Positions 18,313 to 26,470 are shown, numbered from the stretch's first letter. The stretch is 64,000 nucleotides of DNA from Sphaerisporangium sp. TRM90804 (GCF_029846175.1 NZ_JARWAC010000015.1:310001-374000); one strand, 5' to 3'. Notes: generated by a model from the sequence alone, not told the origin. Made by a program: numbers and translations.

Positions 18313-18362
18313 CGGCGGCCTCCGGCGCGCCCCGGCGGGAGCGGCGGGAGCGGCGGGCATGA
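18309..18362 (+). CDS. 17-codon Arg-rich micro-ORF, possible coupling peptide
   Basis: It begins with an ATG overlapping the glnH stop (ATGA) and ends with a TGA overlapping the MFS ATG (ATGA at 18359-18362). It encodes MTAASGAPRRERRERRA. The Arg/Glu part comes from a repeated CGGGAGCGG. Both ends fit translational coupling exactly, so ribosomes could pass from glnH to the transporter through it. It may equally be an accident of G+C-rich sequence. Confidence 0.3.
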   Translation: MTAASGAPRRERRERRA

Positions 18363-19615
18363 CGACGGCCGCGCGGTCGCGCAAGGTCGTCCTGGCCTGC
18401 CTGCTCGGCACGTCGCTGGAGTGGTACGACTTCTTCCTGTACGGCACCGCCGCCGCGCTCGTCTTCGGCCGGCTGTTCTTCCCCGGCGCCGACCCGCTGA
18501 CCGGCACGCTGCTGGCCTTCGCCACCTACGGGGCCGGCTTCGTCGCCCGGCCGATCGGCGGCGTGCTGTTCGGCCACTTCGGCGACCGGGTGGGCCGCAG
18601 GAACGTGCTGGCGGTCACGCTGCTGGTGATGGGGATGGGCACGTTCCTCATCGGCCTGCTGCCCACCTACGCGACCATCGGCGTGGCCGCGCCCGTGCTG
18701 CTGGTCGTGCTGCGCTTCGTGCAGGGCCTGAGCCTCGGCGGGCAGTGGGGCGGCGCGGTGCTGCTGTCGATGGAGCACGGCCGCCCCGACCGGCGCGGCC
18801 TGGACGCGAGCTGGGTGCAGGCCGGCGTGCCCGCCGGGAACCTGCTGGCGGCCGGGGCGCTCGCGCTGGGCGAGCTGGCGCTGTCGGACGACGCGTTCCT
18901 GACCTGGGGCTGGCGGGTCCCGTTCCTGCTCTCCGGGCTGCTCGCCCTGGTCGGCCTCTGGATCCGGGCCGGCATCGCCGAGTCCCCGTTGTTCACCGAG
19001 GTGGCGGCGCGCTCGCGCAGGCCGCTGGCCGAGGTCGTCCGCACCCACCCCCGCGCCCTGGCGGCGGCGTTCTGCGCGCGCATCGGGGTGGACGTCGCGT
19101 TCTACGTCTTCACCCTGTACGTGCTCACCTACCTGACCGGCACCGTGGGCGTCTCGCGGAACACCGGCCTGAGCGCGCTCTCGATCGCCTCGGCCGCCCA
19201 GCTCGTGCTGATCCCGCTCTTCGGCCACCTCTCCGACCGCGCCGGACGCCGCGTCGTCCCGCTGGCGGGCGCGGCCGGCGCGGCCGTCTGGGCCTTCGTG
19301 TTCTTCCCGCTGCTCGACCAGGGGAGCTTCCCCGCCATCGTGCTGGCGGTGGGCGTCGCCCTGCTGTTCCACGCCGCCATGTACGGCCCCCAGGCGGCGT
19401 TCATCGCCGAGCTGTTCGCCACGCGCGTGCGCTACAGCGGCACCTCGCTCGGCTACCAGCTCGCCGGGGTGGCGGGCGGCGCGCTCGCCCCGATCGTCGC
19501 CATCGTCCTGCTCGACCGCTTCGGCAGCACGACCGCCGTCTCCCTGTACGTGGTGGCCGCCCTGGCGGTCACCGTGGCGGGCCTGGCCATCGCGCCGAGG
19601 CCCGCCGCGTCGTAG
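18359..19615 (+). CDS. MFS transporter, metabolite:H+ symporter (MHS) type
   Basis: A 418-residue transporter with 12 predicted membrane segments. The N-terminal GTSLEWYDFFLYGTAAA and the loop GHFGDRVGRR are signatures of the MHS group, which includes shikimate, proline/betaine and citrate symporters. The second half repeats the loop as GHLSDRAGRR. QGLSLGGQWGGAVLL in the fifth segment is also typical. It is cotranscribed with glnX and glnH, so an amino or organic acid is a plausible substrate. Confidence 0.88.
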   Translation: MTTAARSRKVVLACLLGTSLEWYDFFLYGTAAALVFGRLFFPGADPLTGTLLAFATYGAGFVARPIGGVLFGHFGDRVGRRNVLAVTLLVMGMGTFLIGLLPTYATIGVAAPVLLVVLRFVQGLSLGGQWGGAVLLSMEHGRPDRRGLDASWVQAGVPAGNLLAAGALALGELALSDDAFLTWGWRVPFLLSGLLALVGLWIRAGIAESPLFTEVAARSRRPLAEVVRTHPRALAAAFCARIGVDVAFYVFTLYVLTYLTGTVGVSRNTGLSALSIASAAQLVLIPLFGHLSDRAGRRVVPLAGAAGAAVWAFVFFPLLDQGSFPAIVLAVGVALLFHAAMYGPQAAFIAELFATRVRYSGTSLGYQLAGVAGGALAPIVAIVLLDRFGSTTAVSLYVVAALAVTVAGLAIAPRPAAS

Positions 19616-19657
19616 CGGCGTGACCGGAATGTCGTACCGCCCTGGTAGACGTGGGCC

Positions 19658-20002
19658 ATGGGTGTGAGCATCGACGACTTCCTGGCCATGGTGACGAGCC
19701 TCCCGGAGGTCACGCAGCACGAGGGCCCCGAGTGGACGGGCATCAAGGTGCGCGGCAAGGGCTTCGGCTACCTGTGGGAGCGCACCGCCACCGTCGGCCT
19801 CAAGGCCACCATCGAGGAGCAGATCGCCCTGGTGGCCGAGCGGCCCGACGTCTTCGAGAAGCAGTACACCTCCGGCCGCTTCGGCTGGGTCGTCGTCCAC
19901 CTCGACCGGGTCGATCCCGAGGAGCTGCGCGAGCTCGTCACCGAGGCCTGGTGCCTGACCGCGCCCAAGAGGCTGGTCGACGCCCTGGAGTCCGCCCGCT
20001 GA
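19658..20002 (+). CDS. MmcQ/YjbR family protein
   Basis: A 114-residue protein of the MmcQ/YjbR family (CyaY-like fold): SIDDFLAMVTSLPEVTQHEGPEW, then GFGYLWERTATVGLKATIEEQ and a C-terminal LVTEAWCLTAPKRLVDAL. The family is often labelled DNA-binding, but no molecular role is established. It stands alone, 42 bp after the MFS stop. The length is normal for the family. Confidence 0.85.
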   Translation: MGVSIDDFLAMVTSLPEVTQHEGPEWTGIKVRGKGFGYLWERTATVGLKATIEEQIALVAERPDVFEKQYTSGRFGWVVVHLDRVDPEELRELVTEAWCLTAPKRLVDALESAR

Positions 20003-20046
20003 CTCCGGGCGGCGCTCCGTCCCGCGTTCTCGTCTCGCACCGGGAG

Positions 20047-20087
20047 ATGTAAAGAAAAGTAGACATCATGTCCGCGTTGCTTTACAT
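20047..20087. promoter_or_regulatory. Nested 41-bp symmetric operator over a leaderless promoter
   Basis: The outer arms ATGTAAAG (20047-20054) and CTTTACAT (20080-20087) and inner arms GACAT and ATGTC are placed symmetrically about base 20067 with equal 7-bp spacers. It overlaps TAGACA (20060) - 17 bp - TACATT (20083), which would start transcription at the ATG at 20095. The HTH protein encoded at 20520 is the likely ligand. Confidence 0.75.
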
Positions 20088-20094
20088 TCACGGT

Positions 20095-20520
20095 ATGGCA
20101 CCCGAAGAGAAGCGCGCGTGGATCTTAGGCGTGGTCGCGATCGTCGCGTACGCCGTCTACGTCGCCGTCGTCCTGGGGCGTGCCGGAGACACGCCGCTCG
20201 CCGAGGTGCCGTACCAGGCTCCGCTGCTGTGGAGCGTGGGCGGCGCCATCGCCGTCTCGATCGTGCTGAACATGGCGCTGGGCATCGCCTCGCCCCGGGA
20301 CGCCGGCAGGAAGGACGAGCGCGACCGGGAGATCCATCGGTTCGGCGGGTTCATCGGGCAGTCGTTCGTCGTCATCGGCGGCGTCGCGGCGTTGGTCATG
20401 GCGATGGCGCGGCTGCCGCACTTCTGGATCGCCAACGCCATGTACCTGGGTTTCGTCCTGTCGGCCATCCTCCAGTCCATCGCGAAGGTCGCCGCCTACC
20501 GCCGGGGCTTCCAGCGGTGA
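20095..20520 (+). CDS. Small integral membrane protein
   Basis: A 141-residue membrane protein with four predicted helices: WILGVVAIVAYAVYVAVVLG, LLWSVGGAIAVSIVLNMALGI, SFVVIGGVAALVMAMARL and WIANAMYLGFVLSAILQSI. A charged cytoplasmic loop, DAGRKDERDREIHRFG, lies in the middle. ATG at 20095 is chosen over 20068 because the latter lies at the centre of a symmetric operator and neither has a ribosome site; a leaderless message from 20095 fits the -10 hexamer. The HTH gene overlaps its stop. Function unknown. Confidence 0.75.
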   Translation: MAPEEKRAWILGVVAIVAYAVYVAVVLGRAGDTPLAEVPYQAPLLWSVGGAIAVSIVLNMALGIASPRDAGRKDERDREIHRFGGFIGQSFVVIGGVAALVMAMARLPHFWIANAMYLGFVLSAILQSIAKVAAYRRGFQR

Positions 20521-20738
20521 TGGCGACCAGGGTCACCAACAGGATCCGCGTCCTGCGCTTCACGTGCGGGGAGATGACGCAGGCCGCGCTGGCCGACCGG
20601 CTCGGCGTGACCCGCCAGACCGTCATCGCCATCGAGCAGGGCCGTTACTCGCCTTCCCTGGAGATGGCGTTCCAGATCGCCCGGGTGTTCGGCGTCTCGC
20701 TCGACGAGGTTTTCCAGTACCCCGACGCCGAGGCGTGA
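20520..20738 (+). CDS. Small HTH (Xre/Cro type) regulator
   Basis: A 72-residue one-domain DNA-binding protein: NRIRVLRFTCGEMTQAALADRLGVTRQTVIAIEQGRYSPSLEMAFQIARVFGVSLDEVFQY is the classic helix-turn-helix_3 fold. The ATG shares one base with the membrane-protein stop (TGATG), so they are coupled. Such short regulators paired with a membrane protein usually repress their own operon; the nested 41-bp operator upstream is the obvious target. Confidence 0.9.
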   Translation: MATRVTNRIRVLRFTCGEMTQAALADRLGVTRQTVIAIEQGRYSPSLEMAFQIARVFGVSLDEVFQYPDAEA

Positions 20739-20799
20739 CCGCCTCCGCGTCCCCCGCGCGGGGCCCCCGGCCCCCGCCCCACGATCACAGGAGACCATC

Positions 20800-21768
20800 A
20801 TGAAGGCGATCGTCCAGGACACCTACGGCTCAGCCGACGTCCTCCGGCTCAGAGACGTCGACACCCCGGTTCCCGGGGACGACGAGGTGCTGTTACAGGT
20901 GCGCGCGGCAGGCGTCGACCAGGGCGTCCGGCACTCCATGACCGGCACGCCCTACCTCATGCGCGTCATGGGCTTCGGGCTCCGCGCGCCCAAGGCGCGT
21001 CCCGGCTCGGACGTCGCCGGGCGGGTGGAGGCCGTCGGCGCGGGCGTGACCCGGTTCAAGCCCGGCGACGAGGTCTTCGGCTCCTGCGGCGGCTCCTTCG
21101 CCGAGTTCGCGTGCGCGAAGCAGGGCAGGCTGGCGGCCAAGCCGGCGAACCTCACCTTCGAGCAGGCGGCGGCCGTCCCGGTGTCGGCCTGCACCGCCCT
21201 GCAGGGGCTGCGCGCGGGGCGCCTGGCCCACGGGCAGCGGGTGCTGGTGATCGGCGCGTCGGGCGGCGTGGGGACGTTCGCGGTGCAGATCGCCAAGGCG
21301 CTCGGGGCGCACGTCACCGGCGTGTGCGGCACGGCCAAGACCGGCCTGGTGCGCTCGATCGGCGCGGACGAGGTCATCGACTACTCGCGCGAGGACTTCG
21401 CGGACCGGCCGGCACGCTACGACCTCATCCTGGACATCGGGGGCGTCCGCCCGCTGGCGCACCTGCGGCGCGCCCTCACGCCCAAGGGCACCCTGGTCAT
21501 GGTCGGCGGCGAGGACTCCGGCATGTGGGTCGGCGGCGCGGTCCTGCGCACCCTGCGCGCGCTGGTGATGTCGCCGTTCATCGGCCACGACCTGCGGGGC
21601 GTGTTCGCGACGGTGCGGGAGGAGGACCTGCGGCACCTGACCGAGCTGATCGAGGCCGGGAAGGTCACCCCCGCCGTCGACAGGACGTACCCGCTGGTGG
21701 AGGTGCCCGACGCCATCCGCTACCTGAGCGACGGGCACGCGCGCGGCAAGCTCGTCATCACCGTGTGA
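20800..21768 (+). CDS. Zinc-independent MDR oxidoreductase (quinone-oxidoreductase-like)
   Basis: A 322-residue medium-chain reductase. The GroES-like half shows GSDVAGRVEAVGAGVTRFKPGDEVFG, and the Rossmann half LVIGASGGVGTFAVQIAKALGAHVTGV (GxSGGVG NADPH site). No catalytic or structural zinc cysteines are present. The C-terminal DAIRYLSDGHARGKLVITV is characteristic. Alkenal/quinone reduction is the usual activity. ATG at 20800 follows AGGAGA. A strong hairpin ends the transcript. Confidence 0.88.
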   Translation: MKAIVQDTYGSADVLRLRDVDTPVPGDDEVLLQVRAAGVDQGVRHSMTGTPYLMRVMGFGLRAPKARPGSDVAGRVEAVGAGVTRFKPGDEVFGSCGGSFAEFACAKQGRLAAKPANLTFEQAAAVPVSACTALQGLRAGRLAHGQRVLVIGASGGVGTFAVQIAKALGAHVTGVCGTAKTGLVRSIGADEVIDYSREDFADRPARYDLILDIGGVRPLAHLRRALTPKGTLVMVGGEDSGMWVGGAVLRTLRALVMSPFIGHDLRGVFATVREEDLRHLTELIEAGKVTPAVDRTYPLVEVPDAIRYLSDGHARGKLVITV

Positions 21769-21773
21769 CCACG

Positions 21774-21805
21774 AGCCGCCCGGCCGGGTGACCGGCCGGG
21801 CGGCT
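21774..21805. terminator. Bidirectional terminator hairpin
   Basis: Perfect 14-bp arms (AGCCGCCCGGCCGG and complement) with loop GTGA, between the convergent MDR and NTF2-like genes. Confidence 0.8.
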
Positions 21806-21891
21806 GCCCCTCGTCCGGCGCCCCCGCGCCACGGCTCGCGCGTCAGGCGCGCCGGCGTGGCCCGGTGCCACCGTGTTTCCGCGCCGTGAGA

Positions 21892-22353
21892 CTAGAAGCC
21901 GAGGTCGCTCAGTCCGGGATGGCCGTCGGGGCGCCGCCCTAGCGGCCAGTGGTAGGCGCGGTCGGCCGCCGCGATGGGCAGGTCGTTGATGCAGGCGTGC
22001 CTGGCCGGCATGAGCCCGTCCTCGGTGAACTCCCAGTTCTCGTTGCCGTACGAACGGAACCAGTTGCCGGAGTCGTCGTGGCACTCATAGGCGAAGCGGA
22101 CGGCGATCCGGTTCCCCTCGAACGCCCACAGCTCCTTGATCAGCCGGTAGTTCAGCTCCCTGACCCACTTGCGCGCGAGGAAGGCGACGATCGCGTCCCG
22201 CCCCCGGACGAACTCCGCCCGGTTGCGCCACCGGGAGTCCAGCGTGTACCCCCCGGCCACCGTCTCGGGATCCCGGCTGTTCCAGGCGTCCTCGGCCAGC
22301 CGGACCTTCTCGAGGGCGCTCTCACGGGTGAACGGCGGGAACGGCGGTGCCAT
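21892..22353 (-). CDS. NTF2-like protein, DUF1348 family
   Basis: A 153-residue SnoaL/NTF2-fold protein of family DUF1348: [32 protein letters not shown], then [22 protein letters not shown] and [25 protein letters not shown], and the end [18 protein letters not shown]. The ATG at 22353 follows AGGGGAA; the longer reading frame upstream lacks a ribosome site. No catalytic role is known for the family. Confidence 0.85.
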   Translation of the reverse strand: MAPPFPPFTRESALEKVRLAEDAWNSRDPETVAGGYTLDSRWRNRAEFVRGRDAIVAFLARKWVRELNYRLIKELWAFEGNRIAVRFAYECHDDSGNWFRSYGNENWEFTEDGLMPARHACINDLPIAAADRAYHWPLGRRPDGHPGLSDLGF

Positions 22354-22451
22354 GGCGCTTCCCCTGGTCGCGCGGCGGGTACGAAGGACGCGATCCCCGG
22401 TACCCCGGCACGGCAAACCCCGGCGTCAGCCTTCGACGCCTTACGCCCGGC

Positions 22452-23099
22452 TCAGCCGCCGGAGGGTTCCACGCGCTCCATGACGCGGATGGAGCCCTCC
22501 GCGCGCACCTCCCGGAAGGCGCCCGAGGCCAGCGCCCGCTGGTAGACGCGGTACGGGGCCTGGCCGCCCTGCTTGGGGTCGGGGTAGATGTCGTGGAAGA
22601 CCAGGGCTCCCCCGGGCATGACGTGCGGCGACCATCCCTCGTAGTCCTGGGTGACCGGGTCCTCCGCGTGGCCGCCGTCGATGAACAGCATCGCCAGCGG
22701 GGTGTTCCAGTGGCGGGCGACGGTGGCGGAGCGGCCCACGATCGCGATCACGTGCTCCTCCAGCCCGGCCGAGGCGATCGCCGTGCGGAAGAAGGGCAGG
22801 GAGTCCATCTTGCCGAAGCGGGGATCCATCAGGGTGGGGTCGTGATGCGCCCAGCCGGGCTGGATCTCCTCCGACCCCCGGTGGTGGTCGACGGTGAAGA
22901 CTACCGAGCCGGTCATGCGGGCGGCGGCTCCGAGGTAGATCGCGGACTTGCCGCAGTAGCTGCCGATCTCGCAGATGGGGCCGCGGGGACCGTACGCGCG
23001 TGCGACGTCGAAGAGGATCATCCCCTCCTCGCGCGGCATGAACCCCTTCGCGCGCTCGGCCACGTAGCGCAGGTCCGCCGGTAAGGACGCATCAGTCAT
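22452..23099 (-). CDS. Class I SAM methyltransferase (Methyltransf_24 type)
   Basis: A 215-residue enzyme with ICEIGSYCGKSAIYLGAAA as the SAM loop, FTVDHHRGSEE as the acidic strand, and LAMLFIDGGHAEDPVTQDYEGWSPHVMPGGALVFHDIYPDP, the metal/active-site region typical of O-methyltransferases acting on sugars or catechols. It is divergent from the F420-type oxidoreductase across a 149-bp gap containing a KstR-like box. Substrate unknown. Confidence 0.85.
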   Translation of the reverse strand: MTDASLPADLRYVAERAKGFMPREEGMILFDVARAYGPRGPICEIGSYCGKSAIYLGAAARMTGSVVFTVDHHRGSEEIQPGWAHHDPTLMDPRFGKMDSLPFFRTAIASAGLEEHVIAIVGRSATVARHWNTPLAMLFIDGGHAEDPVTQDYEGWSPHVMPGGALVFHDIYPDPKQGGQAPYRVYQRALASGAFREVRAEGSIRVMERVEPSGG

Positions 23100-23226
23100 G
23101 ATTTTTCCTTTATGTACGGCGATGCGGGTGAACCTTACCCGCCCCTCCTCGACCTGCCCACCGCCGACCCCGTTCGTAGATCCATAGGGGGCCGAACAGC
23201 ATTACAGGGGCCCTTGTCGGCCCTGG

Positions 23227-23240
23227 TGGAACATGTTCTA
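23227..23240. promoter_or_regulatory. KstR-like box upstream of F420-oxidoreductase operon
   Basis: TGGAACATGTTCTA fits TnnAACnnGTTnnA; the core GAACATGTTC is a perfect 10-bp palindrome. A TACTTT -10-like hexamer (23239-23244) overlaps its end, so binding would block transcription of 23249-25052. The divergent methyltransferase may also respond. Confidence 0.65.
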
Positions 23241-23248
23241 CTTTGCAG

Positions 23249-23716
23249 GTGAACCAGCGTGCTCGCATAGCGATGTCCGAGCCTGAGGTGGCGGCGTTCC
23301 TGCGGGACGCGCGCAAGCTGCAGCTCGGCACGATCAACCCCGACGGCACGCCCCACATGGTCACCATGTTCTACGCGCTCGTCGACGGCCGCATCGTCTT
23401 CTGGACGTACGGCAAGGCGCAGAAGACGCGCAACATGGAGCGCGACCCCCGCGTGAGCTGCCTGATCGAGACTGGGGAGGACTACTCCGAGCTGCGCGGC
23501 GTGCTGGTGTACGGCACCGCGCGCCTGATCGACGCGCCGGAGGAGGTCCTGGAGGCCGGGATGGCGATCACCGGGCGGATGGCCGGCGCCGAGGCCGCGG
23601 GCGAGCTTCGCGACTACGTGGAGATCACCGCCCGTAAGCGGGTCGCCTACTCCGTGGAGGCGACACGCGTGGTCTCTTGGGATCATCGCAAGATGGCAGC
23701 CCCCGCTTCCGCCTAA
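23249..23716 (+). CDS. PPOX-class, probably F420-dependent, oxidoreductase
   Basis: A 155-residue split-barrel flavin/deazaflavin protein: NQRARIAMSEPEVAAFLRDARKLQLGTINPDGTPHMVTMFYALVDGRIVFWTYGKAQKTRNMERDPRVSCLIE. This N-terminus is typical of actinobacterial F420-dependent enzymes. GTG at 23249 keeps the conserved NQR segment and would be the 5' end of a leaderless message; TTG 23243 and ATG 23273 are alternatives. It heads a run with a ferredoxin and an alcohol dehydrogenase and sits behind a KstR-like box, suggesting lipid or sterol redox chemistry. Confidence 0.82.
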   Translation: MNQRARIAMSEPEVAAFLRDARKLQLGTINPDGTPHMVTMFYALVDGRIVFWTYGKAQKTRNMERDPRVSCLIETGEDYSELRGVLVYGTARLIDAPEEVLEAGMAITGRMAGAEAAGELRDYVEITARKRVAYSVEATRVVSWDHRKMAAPASA

Positions 23717-23757
23717 TCTCGCACTTATCCGTACTCACGCGAGAAGGGCACTCCCCG

Positions 23758-23949
23758 ATGAGGATCAAGGTCGACTACGACGTCTGCGAAGCCAACGCCG
23801 TCTGCATGGGCCTGGCTCCCGAAGTCTTCGAAGTGGACGACGACGACAACCTGCACGTCCTTCTCCCCGAACCCCCGCCGCAGGAGCTCGACCGCGTGCG
23901 TCACGCGGTCAGGTCCTGCCCCAAAGCCGCCCTCTCCCTGGAGGAGTAG
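23758..23949 (+). CDS. P450-type [3Fe-4S] ferredoxin
   Basis: A 63-residue ferredoxin. The cluster ligands are in VCEANAVCMGLAPEVF (C-x5-C) and the C-terminal CPKAAL. The missing fourth Cys is normal for the 3Fe-4S ferredoxins that feed bacterial P450s. ATG follows AGAAGGG. It lies 41 bp after the oxidoreductase and 17 bp before the dehydrogenase, in one operon. The P450 at 7470, also behind a KstR-like box, is a candidate electron acceptor. Confidence 0.92.
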   Translation: MRIKVDYDVCEANAVCMGLAPEVFEVDDDDNLHVLLPEPPPQELDRVRHAVRSCPKAALSLEE

Positions 23950-23966
23950 GGCCCCTAGGAGGTCCC

Positions 23967-25052
23967 ATGCGAGCCGCGCTGCTGCACGCCGTAGGCGACG
24001 AGAAACTCGACATCCGCGACGACTTCACCCTCACCCCGCTGCGTCCCACCGACGTGCGGGTGAAGGTCAAGGCGACGGGTGTGTGCCACTCGGACCTGTC
24101 GGTGATGACCGGCGTCCTGCCCATGCCGCTGCCGGTGATCCTCGGTCACGAGGGCGCCGGCGTGGTCGTCGAGGTGGGTGAGCACGTGAGCACCGTCCAG
24201 CCGGGCGACCACGTGATCCTCAACTGGACGCCGGCGTGCGGGGCATGCCCCAACTGCATCGGGGGCCAGCCGTTCCTCTGCATGACCTACGTCATGGAGA
24301 GCTTCACGCTGGCCAGGTTCCGCTACGGCGCGGACACCCCGGCGTACGGCATGGCCGGGTGCGGCACGTGGGCCGAGGAGATCGCGGTGCCCTGGCAGGG
24401 CGCGATCAAGGTCGACCCCGACGTCCCGTTCGAGGTCGCGGCGCTGATCGGCTGCGGCATCACCACGGGCGTGGGCGCCGCGATCAACACGGCGAAGGTC
24501 AGGCCGGGCTCCACCGCGGTCGTGATCGGGTGCGGCGGCGTCGGGCTGTCGGTGATCCAGGGCGCGCGGGTGTCCGGCGCCACGACGATCCTGGCGGTCG
24601 ACCCGCTGGAGTCCAAGCACGCGCTGGCCAAGAAGGTCGGCGCGACGGACACCTGCGTCCCCGACCAGCTCATGGAGGCCATCGGCTCGCTGACCGGGGG
24701 CCAGGGGTTCGACTACGGCTTCGAGGCGGTCGGCAGGTCGGCCACCATCATGGCCGCCTGGCAGGCCACCCGCCGCGGCGGCGACGTGGTCGTGGTCGGC
24801 GCGGGCGCGGCGGACGACGTGGTGCCGCTGTCGGCCTTCAACCTGCTGTTCGAGGGCAAGAACCTGCTCAGCTCGCTGTACGGCGGCAGCGACGTGCGGC
24901 GCGACTTCCCGTTCCTCGCCGGCCTGTGGAAGGCCGGCAGGCTCGACCTGGAGAGCATGATCAGCTCCAGGATCCGCCTGGCCGACCTGAACGACGCCGT
25001 GGCGGCGCTCCGGGGCGGCGAGGTGCTGCGCCAGGTCGTCATGTTCGACTGA
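23967..25052 (+). CDS. Zn-dependent alcohol dehydrogenase (NDMA-dependent-like, AdhD type)
   Basis: A 361-residue MDR alcohol dehydrogenase. Catalytic zinc ligands are Cys40 (GVCHSD) and His61-Glu62 (GHEGAG); the structural zinc loop is C91-x2-C94-x2-C97-x7-C105. The cofactor site is VIGCGGVGLSVIQGARVSGATTILAVD, with Asp favouring NAD(H). It resembles mycobacterial AdhD/NDMA-dependent class III enzymes with tightly bound cofactor. Cotranscribed with the ferredoxin and F420-type oxidoreductase, it may oxidise an alcohol made by a P450. Confidence 0.9.
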   Translation: MRAALLHAVGDEKLDIRDDFTLTPLRPTDVRVKVKATGVCHSDLSVMTGVLPMPLPVILGHEGAGVVVEVGEHVSTVQPGDHVILNWTPACGACPNCIGGQPFLCMTYVMESFTLARFRYGADTPAYGMAGCGTWAEEIAVPWQGAIKVDPDVPFEVAALIGCGITTGVGAAINTAKVRPGSTAVVIGCGGVGLSVIQGARVSGATTILAVDPLESKHALAKKVGATDTCVPDQLMEAIGSLTGGQGFDYGFEAVGRSATIMAAWQATRRGGDVVVVGAGAADDVVPLSAFNLLFEGKNLLSSLYGGSDVRRDFPFLAGLWKAGRLDLESMISSRIRLADLNDAVAALRGGEVLRQVVMFD

Positions 25053-25057
25053 GGCCC

Positions 25058-25089
25058 GCCGGGGGCGTCCTCCCCTGGACGCCCCCGGC
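25058..25089. terminator. Terminator hairpin between convergent genes
   Basis: 13-bp perfect arms (GCCGGGGGCGTCC and complement) with a 6-nt loop, between the alcohol dehydrogenase and the FAD monooxygenase. Confidence 0.75.
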
Positions 25090-25111
25090 ACGCCCGGGGG
25101 CCGCGCCCGCC

Positions 25112-26470
25112 TCAGCCGAGGCGGGCGGCCACCCGCTCCGGCTCCTGCCGCGTCTCGTCCGTCCAGCGGGTGCCGAAGCTCATGCGCTTCAGCGGGCCGG
25201 CGACGGCGCAGGCGCGGAGCCAGCCCTTGGCCACGTTCCGCACGAGAGGGCTGCCCGCGATGAGCAGGTCGGTCATGCGCCCGGCCGTCCGCACCGCGCC
25301 GAACCCGTAGTCGAGCATCTCCTTCTCGTACGACCGGACGGCGGACGTCAGCGTGTCCTCGCCCCGGTGGACGGCGGCGATCACGCTGGACAGCAGGGCG
25401 GCGTCGCGCATGGCGACGTTGGCGCCGAACCCCATGACGGGCGGCATGCTGTGCACCGCGTCCCCGAGCAGCGTGACGGCGGTGGTCGGCCACGCGGGCA
25501 CCGGGGTCGAGGTCTTGAACGGCATGAGCTGCACGGTGGCGGGGTCGGCCTCGGCGACCATCCTGCGGACGCCGGGGTGCCAGCCGGGCGTCATGCCCGC
25601 CACGAGGCTCTTCAGCCCCTCGCCGTCCAGGCCCGCCGCGCCGGGCGGGATGGCGCGCCTGTGGGCGATGACGGCGAGCAGGACGTAGTCCTCCAGGTCG
25701 TCGGTGAGCGAGGCCAGGTCGAGCCCGTAGGGGGCCAGGTCGCGGTCGAGCCGTTCGGCGCCCTGGTAGCCGAGGGCCTGGCGGCGCCCGGTGAACGACG
25801 CGGTGAACATGGCGCACCCCCGGGACGGCAGGACGAGGTTCAGCCCCGCCTGGAAGCCGGCCGGCACCCACTTCCTTGTCGCCTCGGTGAGGGGCAGGCG
25901 GGCGCCGAACCCGACGGCGTCGGTGACCACCCTGCCGGGCCCGGGAAGGTACTGCCGGCGCACCGCCGAGTTCGCGCCGTCGGCGCCCACGAGCAGGTCG
26001 CCGGTGGCCGAGGTGCCGTCGGAGAACCGCGCCGTGACGCGGCCGTCCGGCTCGGTCTCGTACCGCTCGAAGACCTTGCCGAAGCGCACCACGCCGTCCA
26101 GGCCCGCCAGCAGGAGCCGCCGCAGCGCGGCGCGGCTCGCCGCGTGGTGGACGTCGGCGGGGGCGGTGGAGCCGCCGCTCATCAGCGCCTCTTCGACGAA
26201 GAGCAGCTCGCGCAGCCGCTCGTCCTGGAACCGGAAGCCCGGCCCGGGGTGCCCGGCGGTGGCCAGGAACGCCTCCCACAGCGGCGCGGGCAGGCACTGG
26301 CGCAGCGACCTGCTGCCCATCTGGTTGACGTGGATGCGGTACCCGCGCACCGGGTCGTCCGGGTCGCGGTCGCGCTCGTACACGCGGACGGCGACGCCCG
26401 CGCCGCGCAGCGCGTGCGCCAGGCACAGCCCGCCGATGCCGCCGCCCACGACGATCACCTTAGGCGCCAT
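25112..26470 (-). CDS. FAD-dependent monooxygenase
   Basis: A 452-residue class A flavoprotein: VIVVGGGIGGLCLAHALRGAGVAVRVYERD at the N-terminus, LLVGADGANSAVRRQYLPG in the middle, and VTLLGDAVHSMPPVMGFGANVAMRDA for FAD. The C-terminal 80 residues are helical. The ATG at 26470 overlaps the padR stop by 11 bp, so it is under PadR control. PadR-linked monooxygenases commonly detoxify phenolics or natural products, but the substrate here is unknown. Confidence 0.87.
   Translation of the reverse strand: MAPKVIVVGGGIGGLCLAHALRGAGVAVRVYERDRDPDDPVRGYRIHVNQMGSRSLRQCLPAPLWEAFLATAGHPGPGFRFQDERLRELLFVEEALMSGGSTAPADVHHAASRAALRRLLLAGLDGVVRFGKVFERYETEPDGRVTARFSDGTSATGDLLVGADGANSAVRRQYLPGPGRVVTDAVGFGARLPLTEATRKWVPAGFQAGLNLVLPSRGCAMFTASFTGRRQALGYQGAERLDRDLAPYGLDLASLTDDLEDYVLLAVIAHRRAIPPGAAGLDGEGLKSLVAGMTPGWHPGVRRMVAEADPATVQLMPFKTSTPVPAWPTTAVTLLGDAVHSMPPVMGFGANVAMRDAALLSSVIAAVHRGEDTLTSAVRSYEKEMLDYGFGAVRTAGRMTDLLIAGSPLVRNVAKGWLRACAVAGPLKRMSFGTRWTDETRQEPERVAARLG

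Noticed and set aside
20068-20094. Earlier ATG for the small membrane protein
   Set aside because: It lies at the centre of the symmetric operator, lacks a ribosome site, and adds no hydrophobic or conserved sequence.
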